From Aquimarina spongiae (lineage in GTDB: Bacteria; Bacteroidota; Bacteroidia; Flavobacteriales; Flavobacteriaceae), in NCBI RefSeq assembly GCF_900141785.1, contig NZ_FQYP01000007.1, forward strand, positions 186,001 to 250,000: 64,000 bases of DNA, written 5' to 3'. The notes beneath the pieces are model-generated. The model searched no databases and had not been told where the DNA came from. It worked only from the letters and a program-made list of their open reading frames with translations. Position numbers and translations under genes: made by a program. Below, in pieces: positions 41,828-50,894 of the stretch. Every line of letters starts with the position of its first letter. Position 1 is the stretch's first letter.

Positions 41828-44683
41828 ATGAGAAAAATTGTTGCCCTTTGCGCATTGCTATTTGTAGGAATACTCTCTGCGCAGGAAACCGGATCTGTAA
41901 CTGGAACTTTGTTAGACAAAGAATCCAACGATCAACCCCTTCCTTTTGCCAATGTTATCATCAAAGGCACTACCAAAGGAACTACTACAGATTTTGATGG
42001 TTTATATACTATCGAAAATCTAGAACCAGGGGTACATATATTAGAATTTAGTTTTGTTGGTTATCAAACTGAAGAAAAGGAGATTACCATCACTGCTGGA
42101 CAGACACTTACTGTAAATGTTACATTGGGCGCTAGTGCAGCAGCACTCGAAGAAGTAATTGTAAAAGGAACTAGTGTCAAGAAAGAAAGTGTTCAGGCAC
42201 TACTTCTAGAACAGCAAAATGCTGTGGTTCAAAAACAAAGTATCGGAGCTCAAGAACTTTCAAACAAGGCAGTAAGTAATGCAGCTGCTGCTGTTACAAA
42301 GATCTCGGGAATCTCAAAACAAGAAGGCGGAGGTAATGTATACGTACGAGGTCTTGGAGACAGATACTTAAACACCACTTTTAATGGTCTATCACTTCCT
42401 GCAAATAATGTAGACAAGAAAAACATCGACCTTAGCCTTTTTGCTTCTGACGTGATTCAAAATATTGGTGTAAGTAAAACTTATGCGGCTAATTTTTACG
42501 GAGATTTTGCAGCAGGTAATGTAGACATCAAGGCAAAAGAACATAGCGGAGATGCATTTATTGATGCAGACCTGGGAAGTAATATCAACACCGCTGCTGT
42601 TGGAAAAAACTTCTTGAAGAGCGAAGGAACTGGGTTGTTTGGTTTTTACAACCGATACAGTAATGATCCATTTGCTGTTATTTTATCTCATGGTGTAGAC
42701 CCTGTTTCGTCTGAAGGCCCTGTTGGTCTTTCTGGATCTATTACAGGAGGTAAGTCCTGGGATATCGGAGAAGAATCAAAATTAAGCGTATTTGCAACGG
42801 CTTCTTTTGGGAGTAACTACGAATACAAAAGAGGACAAGCAGCAAACGTAACCGCCGCTGAGAATCAAATATTTAGAGATTCTGAAATCTTTGAATACAG
42901 TCGTACAACTACGGCAATGGCAAATATCTCATATCGTATTAATCCAGATCATAAAGTAAAATTCACTTCCTTATTTATTAATGATGCTACAGACGAAGTA
43001 GGACGTTTTGGGATAGATGGAAATGGTTTTAACAGAAATACCATTGCTGATATTGATGATTTTGGATTTTTTACACAAAACGTACAGTTTGAGCAAGATA
43101 TGATCTTTGTAAACCAAATATCTGGTAACAGCAAAATTAATGACAAACTAAAGTTGGATTACGGAGTTGGATTTAATAAAGTACTAGCTCGTCAACCAGA
43201 CAGAAAGCGTATTGCAATAGAGCAGTTTGATCTTGCTTTGGATAATGATCCAAGTACAAACCCTGTTCTTTTCCGAAATGTAGATTTTGACAACCAACGT
43301 TATTTCCAAAATATCGAAGATGAAGAATTGAATGCTAGAATCAACCTAGCCTATGAGAATTCAGAAAATCTTTCTTTTAATTTTGGGTACAACGGACGTA
43401 TCAAAAAACGTGAATTCGACAATCAACGTTTTGGATTAAGTATCATAGAGCCAAGAACAGAAGTTACCGATGTAAATAATCTCGACGGTATTTTTAACAG
43501 AGACAACCTGGGTGTTGTATTCAATACGGTAGTCATTAATCCTATTGATCCTTCTATCGGATTAGGAGACACTAATCTTCCTGGACTTCCTGAAAACACT
43601 TATACGGGTGACCTTGATATCCACGCGGTATACGCCAATGCGATTTACAAAGTTGGAGAAAAGTGGACATTTGTACCGGGACTACGTGTAGAATCTTTTA
43701 ATCAAAGTATCGAATACGACGTAATCAACCTAGTGTTCAATAATCCTGGACGTAATGAGGCTACAGAAACATTTTTCTTACCGAGTTTAAATATCAAATA
43801 CGCATTAAACGACGATCAAAACATCCGTTTTTCTGCTAGTAGAACAGTTTCGAATCCTGAATTTAAAGAAGTTGCCCCTTTCGTTTATGAAAATGTAACT
43901 GATCGTATTGGAGGTAACCCAGATCTATTAAATGATCCTGCTTTCTCTTCGATTATCAATTTGGATTTGAAATACGAATGGTTCTTCGAAAGAGGTCAGG
44001 TATTCTCTATCGCCGCTTTTGCAAAGCAAATTAACGATCCTGTAAACTTAGTATCTGCAAACGACGCTACAGGAACGCAACGTTTCTTCAGAACTGGTGA
44101 TAAAGCAGAAGTATTTGGTATCGAATTAGAAGCACGTAAAGCACTTCTATTAGATGCTGAAGACGAAAGTTTACTTTCTGCAGGTCTGAATGTAACCTAT
44201 ACTTCTACAAAACAAGATTTAAAAACGGTTTCAGGAACCTTTAATACTAATTTCAACAGAGATTCTGATGAGTTGCAAGGTGCATCGCCATTCTTGGTAA
44301 ATGCAGACGTAAGCTATACCCCAACCTTTGGAAAATATAAGCCTGTAGCTAACCTTGTGTTCTCTTACTTCTCTGATAGAATCGATGCTTTAGGAGCTGG
44401 ACAATTAGGAAACATTGTAGAAAAAGGAGTACCAACACTTGATTTTGTTTGGAAGAATAAAGTACGTGATAACTTCGAAATTAATGTAAGTGTCAAAAAC
44501 TTATTAAACCCTACTATAGAGAGAGTACGAGAAGATGCTACCATTTCAGAAGATGTACTTACTACCTATAATATCCCTTTTACAAGAGATCAAAATAATG
44601 AAATCAATCCATTAGATGAGTTTGCACTTTCTAGTTTTAAAAGAGGTGTGAATATCGGATTACAATTTAAATACACATTTTAA
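41828..44683 (+). CDS. TonB-dependent receptor
   Basis: A 951-residue outer-membrane receptor. Signal peptide (MRKIVALCALLFVGILSAQ), then a carboxypeptidase-regulatory-like domain (about 22-110, with TDFDGLY and FSFVGYQTEEKEI), a plug domain (about 130-240, with NVYVRGLGDRYLNTTFNG), and a 22-strand barrel ending in YTF. There is no SusD partner next to it, so it differs from typical glycan systems. It starts an operon with the beta-helix lipoprotein 40 bp downstream. It probably imports a small ligand or nutrient; phosphate-linked control is only inferred from the promoter and neighbours. Confidence 0.93.
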   Translation: MRKIVALCALLFVGILSAQETGSVTGTLLDKESNDQPLPFANVIIKGTTKGTTTDFDGLYTIENLEPGVHILEFSFVGYQTEEKEITITAGQTLTVNVTLGASAAALEEVIVKGTSVKKESVQALLLEQQNAVVQKQSIGAQELSNKAVSNAAAAVTKISGISKQEGGGNVYVRGLGDRYLNTTFNGLSLPANNVDKKNIDLSLFASDVIQNIGVSKTYAANFYGDFAAGNVDIKAKEHSGDAFIDADLGSNINTAAVGKNFLKSEGTGLFGFYNRYSNDPFAVILSHGVDPVSSEGPVGLSGSITGGKSWDIGEESKLSVFATASFGSNYEYKRGQAANVTAAENQIFRDSEIFEYSRTTTAMANISYRINPDHKVKFTSLFINDATDEVGRFGIDGNGFNRNTIADIDDFGFFTQNVQFEQDMIFVNQISGNSKINDKLKLDYGVGFNKVLARQPDRKRIAIEQFDLALDNDPSTNPVLFRNVDFDNQRYFQNIEDEELNARINLAYENSENLSFNFGYNGRIKKREFDNQRFGLSIIEPRTEVTDVNNLDGIFNRDNLGVVFNTVVINPIDPSIGLGDTNLPGLPENTYTGDLDIHAVYANAIYKVGEKWTFVPGLRVESFNQSIEYDVINLVFNNPGRNEATETFFLPSLNIKYALNDDQNIRFSASRTVSNPEFKEVAPFVYENVTDRIGGNPDLLNDPAFSSIINLDLKYEWFFERGQVFSIAAFAKQINDPVNLVSANDATGTQRFFRTGDKAEVFGIELEARKALLLDAEDESLLSAGLNVTYTSTKQDLKTVSGTFNTNFNRDSDELQGASPFLVNADVSYTPTFGKYKPVANLVFSYFSDRIDALGAGQLGNIVEKGVPTLDFVWKNKVRDNFEINVSVKNLLNPTIERVREDATISEDVLTTYNIPFTRDQNNEINPLDEFALSSFKRGVNIGLQFKYTF

Positions 44684-44723
44684 CTCAATTAGAAACGTAC
44701 AAAATTCATTAAAACTAAAACAC

Positions 44724-45887
44724 ATGAAAGCAAACATATTCATTTTAAACTTATTTGCGATTGCACTGCTTTTTGTAGGATGCGCAAATGACGATACAGC
44801 AGATATCACCATTAACATCGGTGAAGGTGGATCAGTTGTAGATCCTTCAGATTTGGTAATCGGAGGTACGCTAACCGAAGATCTTACTTTGGTAACAGGA
44901 ACTGAGTATTCTTTGAACAGCGCTTTAATTGTACCAGAAGGATTCACACTTACTGTAGAGCCAGGTGTAGTAGTAAGAGCAGCTACAGGATCTGACGTAT
45001 ATATTGCAGTATTACAAGGAGGAACTATCAATGCCGAAGGAACTTCATCTAATCCTATCGTATTTACATCTGCTACCACTACTCCTAATCCTGGAGACTG
45101 GGGAGGTTTGATTATCTTAGGAAGAGCACCGATCAACTCTGTTGTAGGTGGAGATGCAACTTCTACTTCTGAAATTGGAGGATTACCATACGGAGGAAGC
45201 GCTGTAAATGACAACTCTGGTATCCTTAGATATGTGCGTATAGAGTATTCTGGTGGTGCAGCAGATGCAGCTTCAGAAAATAATGGATTCTCTTTTTATG
45301 CTGTTGGAAACGGAACTACTATCGAATTTATCCAAGCTTTTGAAGGAGCGGATGATGGAGTAGAGTTCTTTGGAGGAACTGTTGATGCTTCATTTATATC
45401 TGTAGTTGGAGCTCAAGATGACTCTGTAGACTGGACTGAAGGATTTACAGGAACATTAACCAATGTATACATTGAGCACAGACAATCTCATGACAAAGGA
45501 ATAGAAGGTGACGGGTTTAACACCGACATAGGAAACAACTCTAACCCAGTATTCTGGTCTGCTCCAACAGTAAGAAACCTTACTATTAATGGAATCGGAT
45601 CTTCAAACGAAAATGAAGCCATCAGATTGCGTGCTGGAACAAGAGCTACTTTTGTTAACGTTTCTCTACAAGGATTTGCAGAAGGTTTTGACCTTGATGA
45701 CACCGAAACAGGAAACGGTGTTTTGGCAGGAGAAACTACTATTACTGATATCACTTTTGACGATATTACACTTAACCTTAAAAATGATACAGGAGCTGCT
45801 TTCGTAGAAGGCGATATCATCTCTGGTGTAGGTAATGGTACCGGTGCAGATTACAACTCATGGAACTCTGGATGGACTCGTAACTAA
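44724..45887 (+). CDS. Beta-helix lipoprotein paired with a TonB receptor
   Basis: A 387-residue protein with lipoprotein signal (LLFVGCAND, Cys20), then repeated short strands and turns (GFTLTVEPGVVVRAATGSD, NPIVFTSATTTPNPGDWGGLII, DDGVEFFGGTVDASFISV) typical of right-handed parallel beta-helices. It is likely on the cell surface or the outer-membrane inner face. It has no catalytic motif. It is paralogous to 46592-47884 and partners the preceding receptor. Confidence 0.8.
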   Translation: MKANIFILNLFAIALLFVGCANDDTADITINIGEGGSVVDPSDLVIGGTLTEDLTLVTGTEYSLNSALIVPEGFTLTVEPGVVVRAATGSDVYIAVLQGGTINAEGTSSNPIVFTSATTTPNPGDWGGLIILGRAPINSVVGGDATSTSEIGGLPYGGSAVNDNSGILRYVRIEYSGGAADAASENNGFSFYAVGNGTTIEFIQAFEGADDGVEFFGGTVDASFISVVGAQDDSVDWTEGFTGTLTNVYIEHRQSHDKGIEGDGFNTDIGNNSNPVFWSAPTVRNLTINGIGSSNENEAIRLRAGTRATFVNVSLQGFAEGFDLDDTETGNGVLAGETTITDITFDDITLNLKNDTGAAFVEGDIISGVGNGTGADYNSWNSGWTRN

Positions 45888-45923
45888 TTTCATCCCATAA
45901 TAGATTAGCCAAAATAGGCTTTA

Positions 45924-45988
45924 GACTGTCTAAAAAGTACTTCAGTAAAGGAATCAAAATCTTTACTACTTTTTTGACAGTTTTTTTA
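45924..45988 (+). terminator. Long imperfect terminator hairpin
   Basis: The left arm contains ACTGTC-t-AAAAAGTA-cttc-AGTAAAG. The right arm CTTTACT-ACTTTTTTGACAGT starts at 45961, and a T-run (45981-45988) follows. Confidence 0.7.
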
Positions 45989-46249
45989 TATCTTCTTTTT
46001 CAAAACCTTTTCTTTTATTCTCCCTATTTTGATGGTGTCTCCATAATTTCAGCACAGAGAGCTGTTTCTTTTTGATTTACAACCTATTAAACTACCTGCT
46101 AAAAATTCAGAAAATAATTTTCTAGCGAATTTGTCCATCAGCCAACTATGAAATTCAGAAAAACAACTAGAAATTTCAAAAAAACAAAAGCAAATTCATA
46201 ATACTACATTACGTTAGTATTAAGAGCATTTTGGTTAATTGATCGAATT

Positions 46250-46281
46250 TAACGCTCAGGTAACAATTCTGTAATCTTTTG
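46250..46281 (+). promoter_or_regulatory. 11-bp phased TAAC repeats upstream of the second beta-helix operon
   Basis: TAAC at 46250 and 46261, TAAT at 46272 (11-bp phase), then TTTTG at 46277-46281. The arrangement matches those before PiT and the first receptor. The distance to the ATG at 46592 is long. Confidence 0.4.
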
Positions 46282-46591
46282 TAAAAAAAGATGAAACACT
46301 ATCAACCCTATTTAAACAATGTTGATAAAAGTGCAATTCCTTCTACTTTAAAATAGCACTAAATCCTTGTTTTTTATGACCTTATAAAAAAATCATGGCA
46401 ACTTCAAAAAGGATCTTAATTCCCCAAAAAATCCTACAAACAACATCGTTTTTCTCATTTTTCCTACATCACAATCCCTTAAACTAAGCATAATAGTGGC
46501 ATAAAACCGATTACTGGAAAACCGTATTTATTTGTAAAAGTTTTTAAACTCAAAATAAGAACAAAATCTTAAATTCTTTAAACTTTTAATT

Positions 46592-47884
46592 ATGAAAAAA
46601 TTATTGATTGCAGGTTTTGCAATGTCAATCTTAGCTTTTACAGGTTGTGGTAGTGATGACGACGGTGGAGAACCAACTACCCCACCAACAGAAAGTACTA
46701 CTCTTTCAGGACAAATTACTGAAAACAGAACTTTAACTGCTAACAACATTTATACATTAGATGGACGTGTTACAGTAACCAACGGTGCTACTTTAACTAT
46801 CGAAGCTGGTACTATTATCAAAGCGCAAGGGGGTACAGGTGCAAACGCATCTACTTTGATCATTGCTAGAGGAGCTAAAATTGAAGCTAACGGAACTGCT
46901 GCTAGTCCTATCATCTTTACTTCTATTGCAGATGATATCCAAGTTGGACAAACAGAAGGAACCAACCTTGACGAAAACCAAAGAGGACTTTGGGGAGGAC
47001 TTATCATTCTTGGTAACGCTCCTGTATCTTTAAATGGTGATGCTGATGCTGCACAGATAGAAGGTATTCCTGCAAGTGATACAAACGGATTATACGGAGG
47101 TAGCAATGCTGCTGACGATTCTGGTTCTGTAAGATATGTATCTATCCGTCATGGTGGAGCATTAATCGGAGAAGGAAACGAGATCAACGGATTAACTCTT
47201 GGAGGAGTTGGTACTGGTACTACTATAGAGTTTATCGAAGTAGTAGGTAACGTTGATGATGGTGTTGAATTCTTTGGAGGAACTGTAAACGCTTCTAACT
47301 TATTAGTATGGGCACAAGGAGATGACGCTATCGACATCGACCAGGCTTATTCTGGAACTATCGATAACGTAGTAGTTGTACAGGGAGCTATTTCTGACCA
47401 CGGTCTGGAAATCGACGGACCTGAAGGATCTGCTACTGGTTCTTTCACACTTCAAAATGTAACTTTATTCGGATCTGATTCTGGAGAAGTTGCTGACTAC
47501 AGAAGTGGTGCTACCGGAACTACAAGCAACGTATTGGTAACTGGATTCACAGCTTCTGCTGATGTTGAATTAGATAACAACGGTGTTTCTCAAAATTTCC
47601 TTGATGGTGCATTAACTTTTGCAAACTGGGAGGTAGTATTACCAACAGGTGTTGCTGCTGCAGAAGACATCTTCGTAGAAAAAGTAGGATGTGCAATGAA
47701 CTGTGATGACGCTGATGATGCTAACGATGTTCCTGAAGATCCAATCATCTTAATGCCTACTTTCACTGAAAGAGCTGCTAATTTCTCTACTGCTGTAGCT
47801 GATGCTGCTTCTGCTACTGTAGGTGCAACGACTTCAGCATTTAGCTGGACGTTTGCAAACTCTAAAGCTAATTTAGGTTTCTAA
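46592..47884 (+). CDS. Beta-helix lipoprotein paired with a TonB receptor
   Basis: A 430-residue lipoprotein (lipobox LAFTGCGSDDD) with an acidic, Pro/Thr-rich linker and many beta-helix turns (GATLTIEAGTIIKAQGG, SPIIFTSIADDIQVGQ, RGLWGGLIILGNAPVS, DDGVEFFGGTVNAS). It is paralogous to 44724-45887 but longer, and its C-terminus has a Cys pair (VGCAMNCDD). The gene precedes the second receptor (47975), with a hairpin between them. Such surface lipoproteins may bind the ligand and hand it to the receptor (inference). Confidence 0.8.
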   Translation: MKKLLIAGFAMSILAFTGCGSDDDGGEPTTPPTESTTLSGQITENRTLTANNIYTLDGRVTVTNGATLTIEAGTIIKAQGGTGANASTLIIARGAKIEANGTAASPIIFTSIADDIQVGQTEGTNLDENQRGLWGGLIILGNAPVSLNGDADAAQIEGIPASDTNGLYGGSNAADDSGSVRYVSIRHGGALIGEGNEINGLTLGGVGTGTTIEFIEVVGNVDDGVEFFGGTVNASNLLVWAQGDDAIDIDQAYSGTIDNVVVVQGAISDHGLEIDGPEGSATGSFTLQNVTLFGSDSGEVADYRSGATGTTSNVLVTGFTASADVELDNNGVSQNFLDGALTFANWEVVLPTGVAAAEDIFVEKVGCAMNCDDADDANDVPEDPIILMPTFTERAANFSTAVADAASATVGATTSAFSWTFANSKANLGF

Positions 47885-47920
47885 TATAATTTGAATATAG
47901 TCAAAACTAGTTAGTACAAG

Positions 47921-47954
47921 GTATTGCTCGTCTCCGATTAGGGACGAGCAATAC
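47921..47954 (+). other. Intercistronic hairpin between the lipoprotein and receptor genes
   Basis: 12-bp perfect stem GTATTGCTCGTC / GACGAGCAATAC (47921-47932 and 47943-47954), loop 10 bases, with no T-run. It may be an mRNA-processing or stability stem that sets different levels of the two proteins; a leaky terminator is also possible. Confidence 0.6.
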
Positions 47955-47974
47955 TTATAATAAACACAAGGAAA

Positions 47975-50812
47975 ATGCATATTACAATATCGATTAAAAA
48001 ACTACTTTGTGCACTTCTAATTTTAGGAGGAAGTATTGCATCTTTTGCGCAAGGAAAGGTTACAGGTAAAGTTATTGATGGGGAGACAAATGACGTCCTG
48101 CCTTTTGCCAATATTGCCGTGAAAGGAACAACTATTGGTTCTACTTCAGACTTTGATGGTTTGTATGAGCTCTCATTAGATCCTGGTACTTATACCATTG
48201 TATTCTCATTTGTTGGATACGAAACCAAAGAAGTAAGCGGAGTAGAAATCAAATCTTCTGGAGACGTAGTAGATCTTAATGTTACCATTAATGCTACTGC
48301 TGCGACCCTTGAAGATGTAGTGATTACAACCACGGTGCGTAAAAATACCGAAGCAGCAGTATTAACGCTGCAAAAAAACTCTGTAAAATTACTTGATGGG
48401 CTTTCTATCGAAAGTATCAAAACCACAGGAGCAAGCAATATTGCAAGTGCGGTAAAAAATGTACCGGGAGTATCCGTACAAGGCGGAAAGTTTGTGTACG
48501 TACGAGGGTTAGGAGATCGATATACAAAATCGATATTAAACGGTGTAGATGTTCCTGGATTAGATCCAGACAGAAACACGCTACAGTTAGACATTTTCCC
48601 TACAAATATCCTAGAAAACATCTTGGTGATTAAGTCTTCTACTGCAGATCAACCTGCTGATTTTACAGGAGGTGTAGTAGATATCATTACCAAAGATTTA
48701 CCATCAAGAGAAGAATACAGCATCTCTATTGGAGCATCGTACAACTCTTCAATGCACTTTAATGACAATTACCTTCAATATGATGGAGGAAATACAGATT
48801 TCTTAGGGTTTGACGATGGTACAAGAGACAATCCTCTAGAAAATACTCCCGGTGTATTACCATTTCCTCAGGTTGATCCTAATGCTGCCATTCAAAATAC
48901 GCAAGCATTTGAGCGTACATTGGCCGCTCAAAGAGACCAAAGTTTTACCGATTACAGCTTTGGGTTTACCGCTGGGAAGCAATTTGAAGTAGGCGACAAT
49001 CGATTAGGATTTTTGGCTTCAGCATCATATCGTAACGAAACCACCTACTACGAAGACTACATCGAAGGACAGGTATTTAGAAAAAATGCAGATCCATCTA
49101 TTTTTGAATTAGGTGTGGATCGAAGCCAACAAGGTGAAGTTGGAGTGAATAATGTACTACTGAATGGATTAGTTGGTTTGTCCTACAAGACTGAAAAATC
49201 AAAATACAAATTCAACGTGCTTCATATTCAAAATGGTGAATCTGAAGCCTCTATTTTTGATCAAAGAAACTTAATCATCAACTCTAACCAGATCAAACAA
49301 GATAACTTGATCTACACGCAACGCTCGATTACCAACGTATTACTATCGGGTAGACACAGTAGTGAAAGCACCAACTGGTTAGTAGAATGGAAATTATCGC
49401 CAACACTCTCTAGAGTATACGACAAGGATTTAAGGTCGACCAACTTTATTGTAAGCGAAAGTGATCCAAACCTATTTACCATTAGCCCAAGTGAGGGTGG
49501 TGATCCGAGAAGAATCTGGAGAGATCTAGAAGAAATTAACTTGGCAGGAAAACTAGATATTACCAAAAAGCACAAACTTTTTGGAAGAGATGCTAAAACC
49601 AAATTTGGTGGTGCTTACACTTATAAGCAACGTGATTTCACTGTAGATCAATTCTCGCTTCCTTTTGCAGGAAGTTTTGATACTTCTGTATTAGGCGGAG
49701 ATCCGGATCAAATCCTTGCTCCTCAAAACATTTTTAACCCAGGTACAGGTCAAGGGTTCTTTGCACGTAGAGACTCTAATATTTCTGATACTTTTGATTC
49801 TACGATCTCAATTGCCGCAGGTTATATTTCTGAAGAATTTAAATTATCCGATCGTTTTAATGCCATTCTTGGGGTACGTTTTGAGAAATTTGACTTGATC
49901 TATACAGGAGAAAGTCAAAGTGGCCTTCGATTTGATGAAGAATCTATCTTAGACGAGGCTGACTTCTTCCCTTCGGCAAACTTAATCTACGATCTTAATG
50001 AGGACGCTAACCAAAAAATTAGAGCGTCGTATAGTAGAACTACCGCGAGGCCTTCATTTAAAGAAGCGTCTATTGCAGAGATCTTTGATCCAACATCAAA
50101 TACCTTTTTTATTGGTAATATCAATATCCAACCTACCTATATCGACAACTTTGATTTACGTTATGAAATCTATGGAGAAGGCGCTAACTTCTTTGCTGTA
50201 AGTGCATTCTACAAATCATTTGATGATCCGATCGAATTGAGTTTTATTAGAGAAGCTACAGGTCAATTTACCCCCTTAAACCTTGGTGATGCTACCGTAT
50301 ATGGTGCTGAAATCGAGTTCAGAAGAAACTTGGATTTTATAGGGTTTGAAAACTTTAATATAACTACGAACTTCTCCATCATCGAGTCTGAGCAAAACTT
50401 CAGTGATGATGAAAGAGATGCAAGGCTAGACAACCTTAGAGTAGGTGAAGAACTAGAGGATGGTAGAACGCTACAAGGACAATCTCCATTCTTGTTAAAC
50501 TTTGGATTGAACTACAACGGTCAAAATAATGGTTGGCAAGGAGGTGTTTTCTACAATGTACAAGGAAGAACCCTTCAAATAGTAGGTAACGGTAATATTC
50601 CTGATGTATTTACATTGCCATTTCATAGTTTAAACTTCAACATTGGTAAAACTTTTGGAGAGAAGAAAAACTCTTCTATCTCTTTGAAGTTTAGCAATCT
50701 ATTAGACGACGATATCGAAAGCGTTTACGAATCTTTTGGTTCTGAAGACAGAGTATATTCTAGATGGAGTCCCGGTCAGGAAATCTCTTTAGGATACACC
50801 TATAAGTTCTAA
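47975..50812 (+). CDS. TonB-dependent receptor
   Basis: A 945-residue outer-membrane receptor. Signal peptide (CALLILGGSIASFAQ), carboxypeptidase-regulatory-like domain (about 27-115, with TSDFDGLY and FVGYETKE), plug (VRGLGDRYTKSILNGVDVPGLDPD), and barrel ending in GYTYKF. It resembles the receptor at 41828 in layout and in the RGLGDRY motif, so the two are paralogues. It follows the second beta-helix lipoprotein; gene order is reversed relative to the first pair. A terminator follows. Confidence 0.93.
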   Translation: MHITISIKKLLCALLILGGSIASFAQGKVTGKVIDGETNDVLPFANIAVKGTTIGSTSDFDGLYELSLDPGTYTIVFSFVGYETKEVSGVEIKSSGDVVDLNVTINATAATLEDVVITTTVRKNTEAAVLTLQKNSVKLLDGLSIESIKTTGASNIASAVKNVPGVSVQGGKFVYVRGLGDRYTKSILNGVDVPGLDPDRNTLQLDIFPTNILENILVIKSSTADQPADFTGGVVDIITKDLPSREEYSISIGASYNSSMHFNDNYLQYDGGNTDFLGFDDGTRDNPLENTPGVLPFPQVDPNAAIQNTQAFERTLAAQRDQSFTDYSFGFTAGKQFEVGDNRLGFLASASYRNETTYYEDYIEGQVFRKNADPSIFELGVDRSQQGEVGVNNVLLNGLVGLSYKTEKSKYKFNVLHIQNGESEASIFDQRNLIINSNQIKQDNLIYTQRSITNVLLSGRHSSESTNWLVEWKLSPTLSRVYDKDLRSTNFIVSESDPNLFTISPSEGGDPRRIWRDLEEINLAGKLDITKKHKLFGRDAKTKFGGAYTYKQRDFTVDQFSLPFAGSFDTSVLGGDPDQILAPQNIFNPGTGQGFFARRDSNISDTFDSTISIAAGYISEEFKLSDRFNAILGVRFEKFDLIYTGESQSGLRFDEESILDEADFFPSANLIYDLNEDANQKIRASYSRTTARPSFKEASIAEIFDPTSNTFFIGNINIQPTYIDNFDLRYEIYGEGANFFAVSAFYKSFDDPIELSFIREATGQFTPLNLGDATVYGAEIEFRRNLDFIGFENFNITTNFSIIESEQNFSDDERDARLDNLRVGEELEDGRTLQGQSPFLLNFGLNYNGQNNGWQGGVFYNVQGRTLQIVGNGNIPDVFTLPFHSLNFNIGKTFGEKKNSSISLKFSNLLDDDIESVYESFGSEDRVYSRWSPGQEISLGYTYKF

Positions 50813-50841
50813 GAAACATTTCATTTTTAAAAGTATATAAA

Positions 50842-50869
50842 ATAAGGCTACCTCTTCAGGTAGCCTTAT
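50842..50869. terminator. Bidirectional terminator
   Basis: 12-bp perfect stem ATAAGGCTACCT / AGGTAGCCTTAT (50842-50853 and 50858-50869) with a tetraloop, between the convergent receptor and MATE genes. Confidence 0.85.
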
Positions 50870-50894
50870 CATTATTATATAGGTTGCAGTTTTA

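Larger units (their letters stand above)
45888..46591 (+). other. 704-bp gene-free region
   Basis: No long frame or RNA gene is apparent; the longest short frames look random. It holds a large terminator hairpin (45924-45988) after the first receptor operon. At 46250-46281 TAAC repeats and a -10-like sequence are phased at 11 bp. About 310 bp separate these from the next gene, so a long leader or a second promoter near 46525-46535 (TTTATTTG) is possible. Confidence 0.5.

Noticed and set aside
44660..45214. 184-residue open frame on the minus strand inside the beta-helix lipoprotein gene
   Set aside because: It lies fully opposite a well-supported gene, is rich in Pro/Thr/Ser from reverse repeats, and has no domain features.
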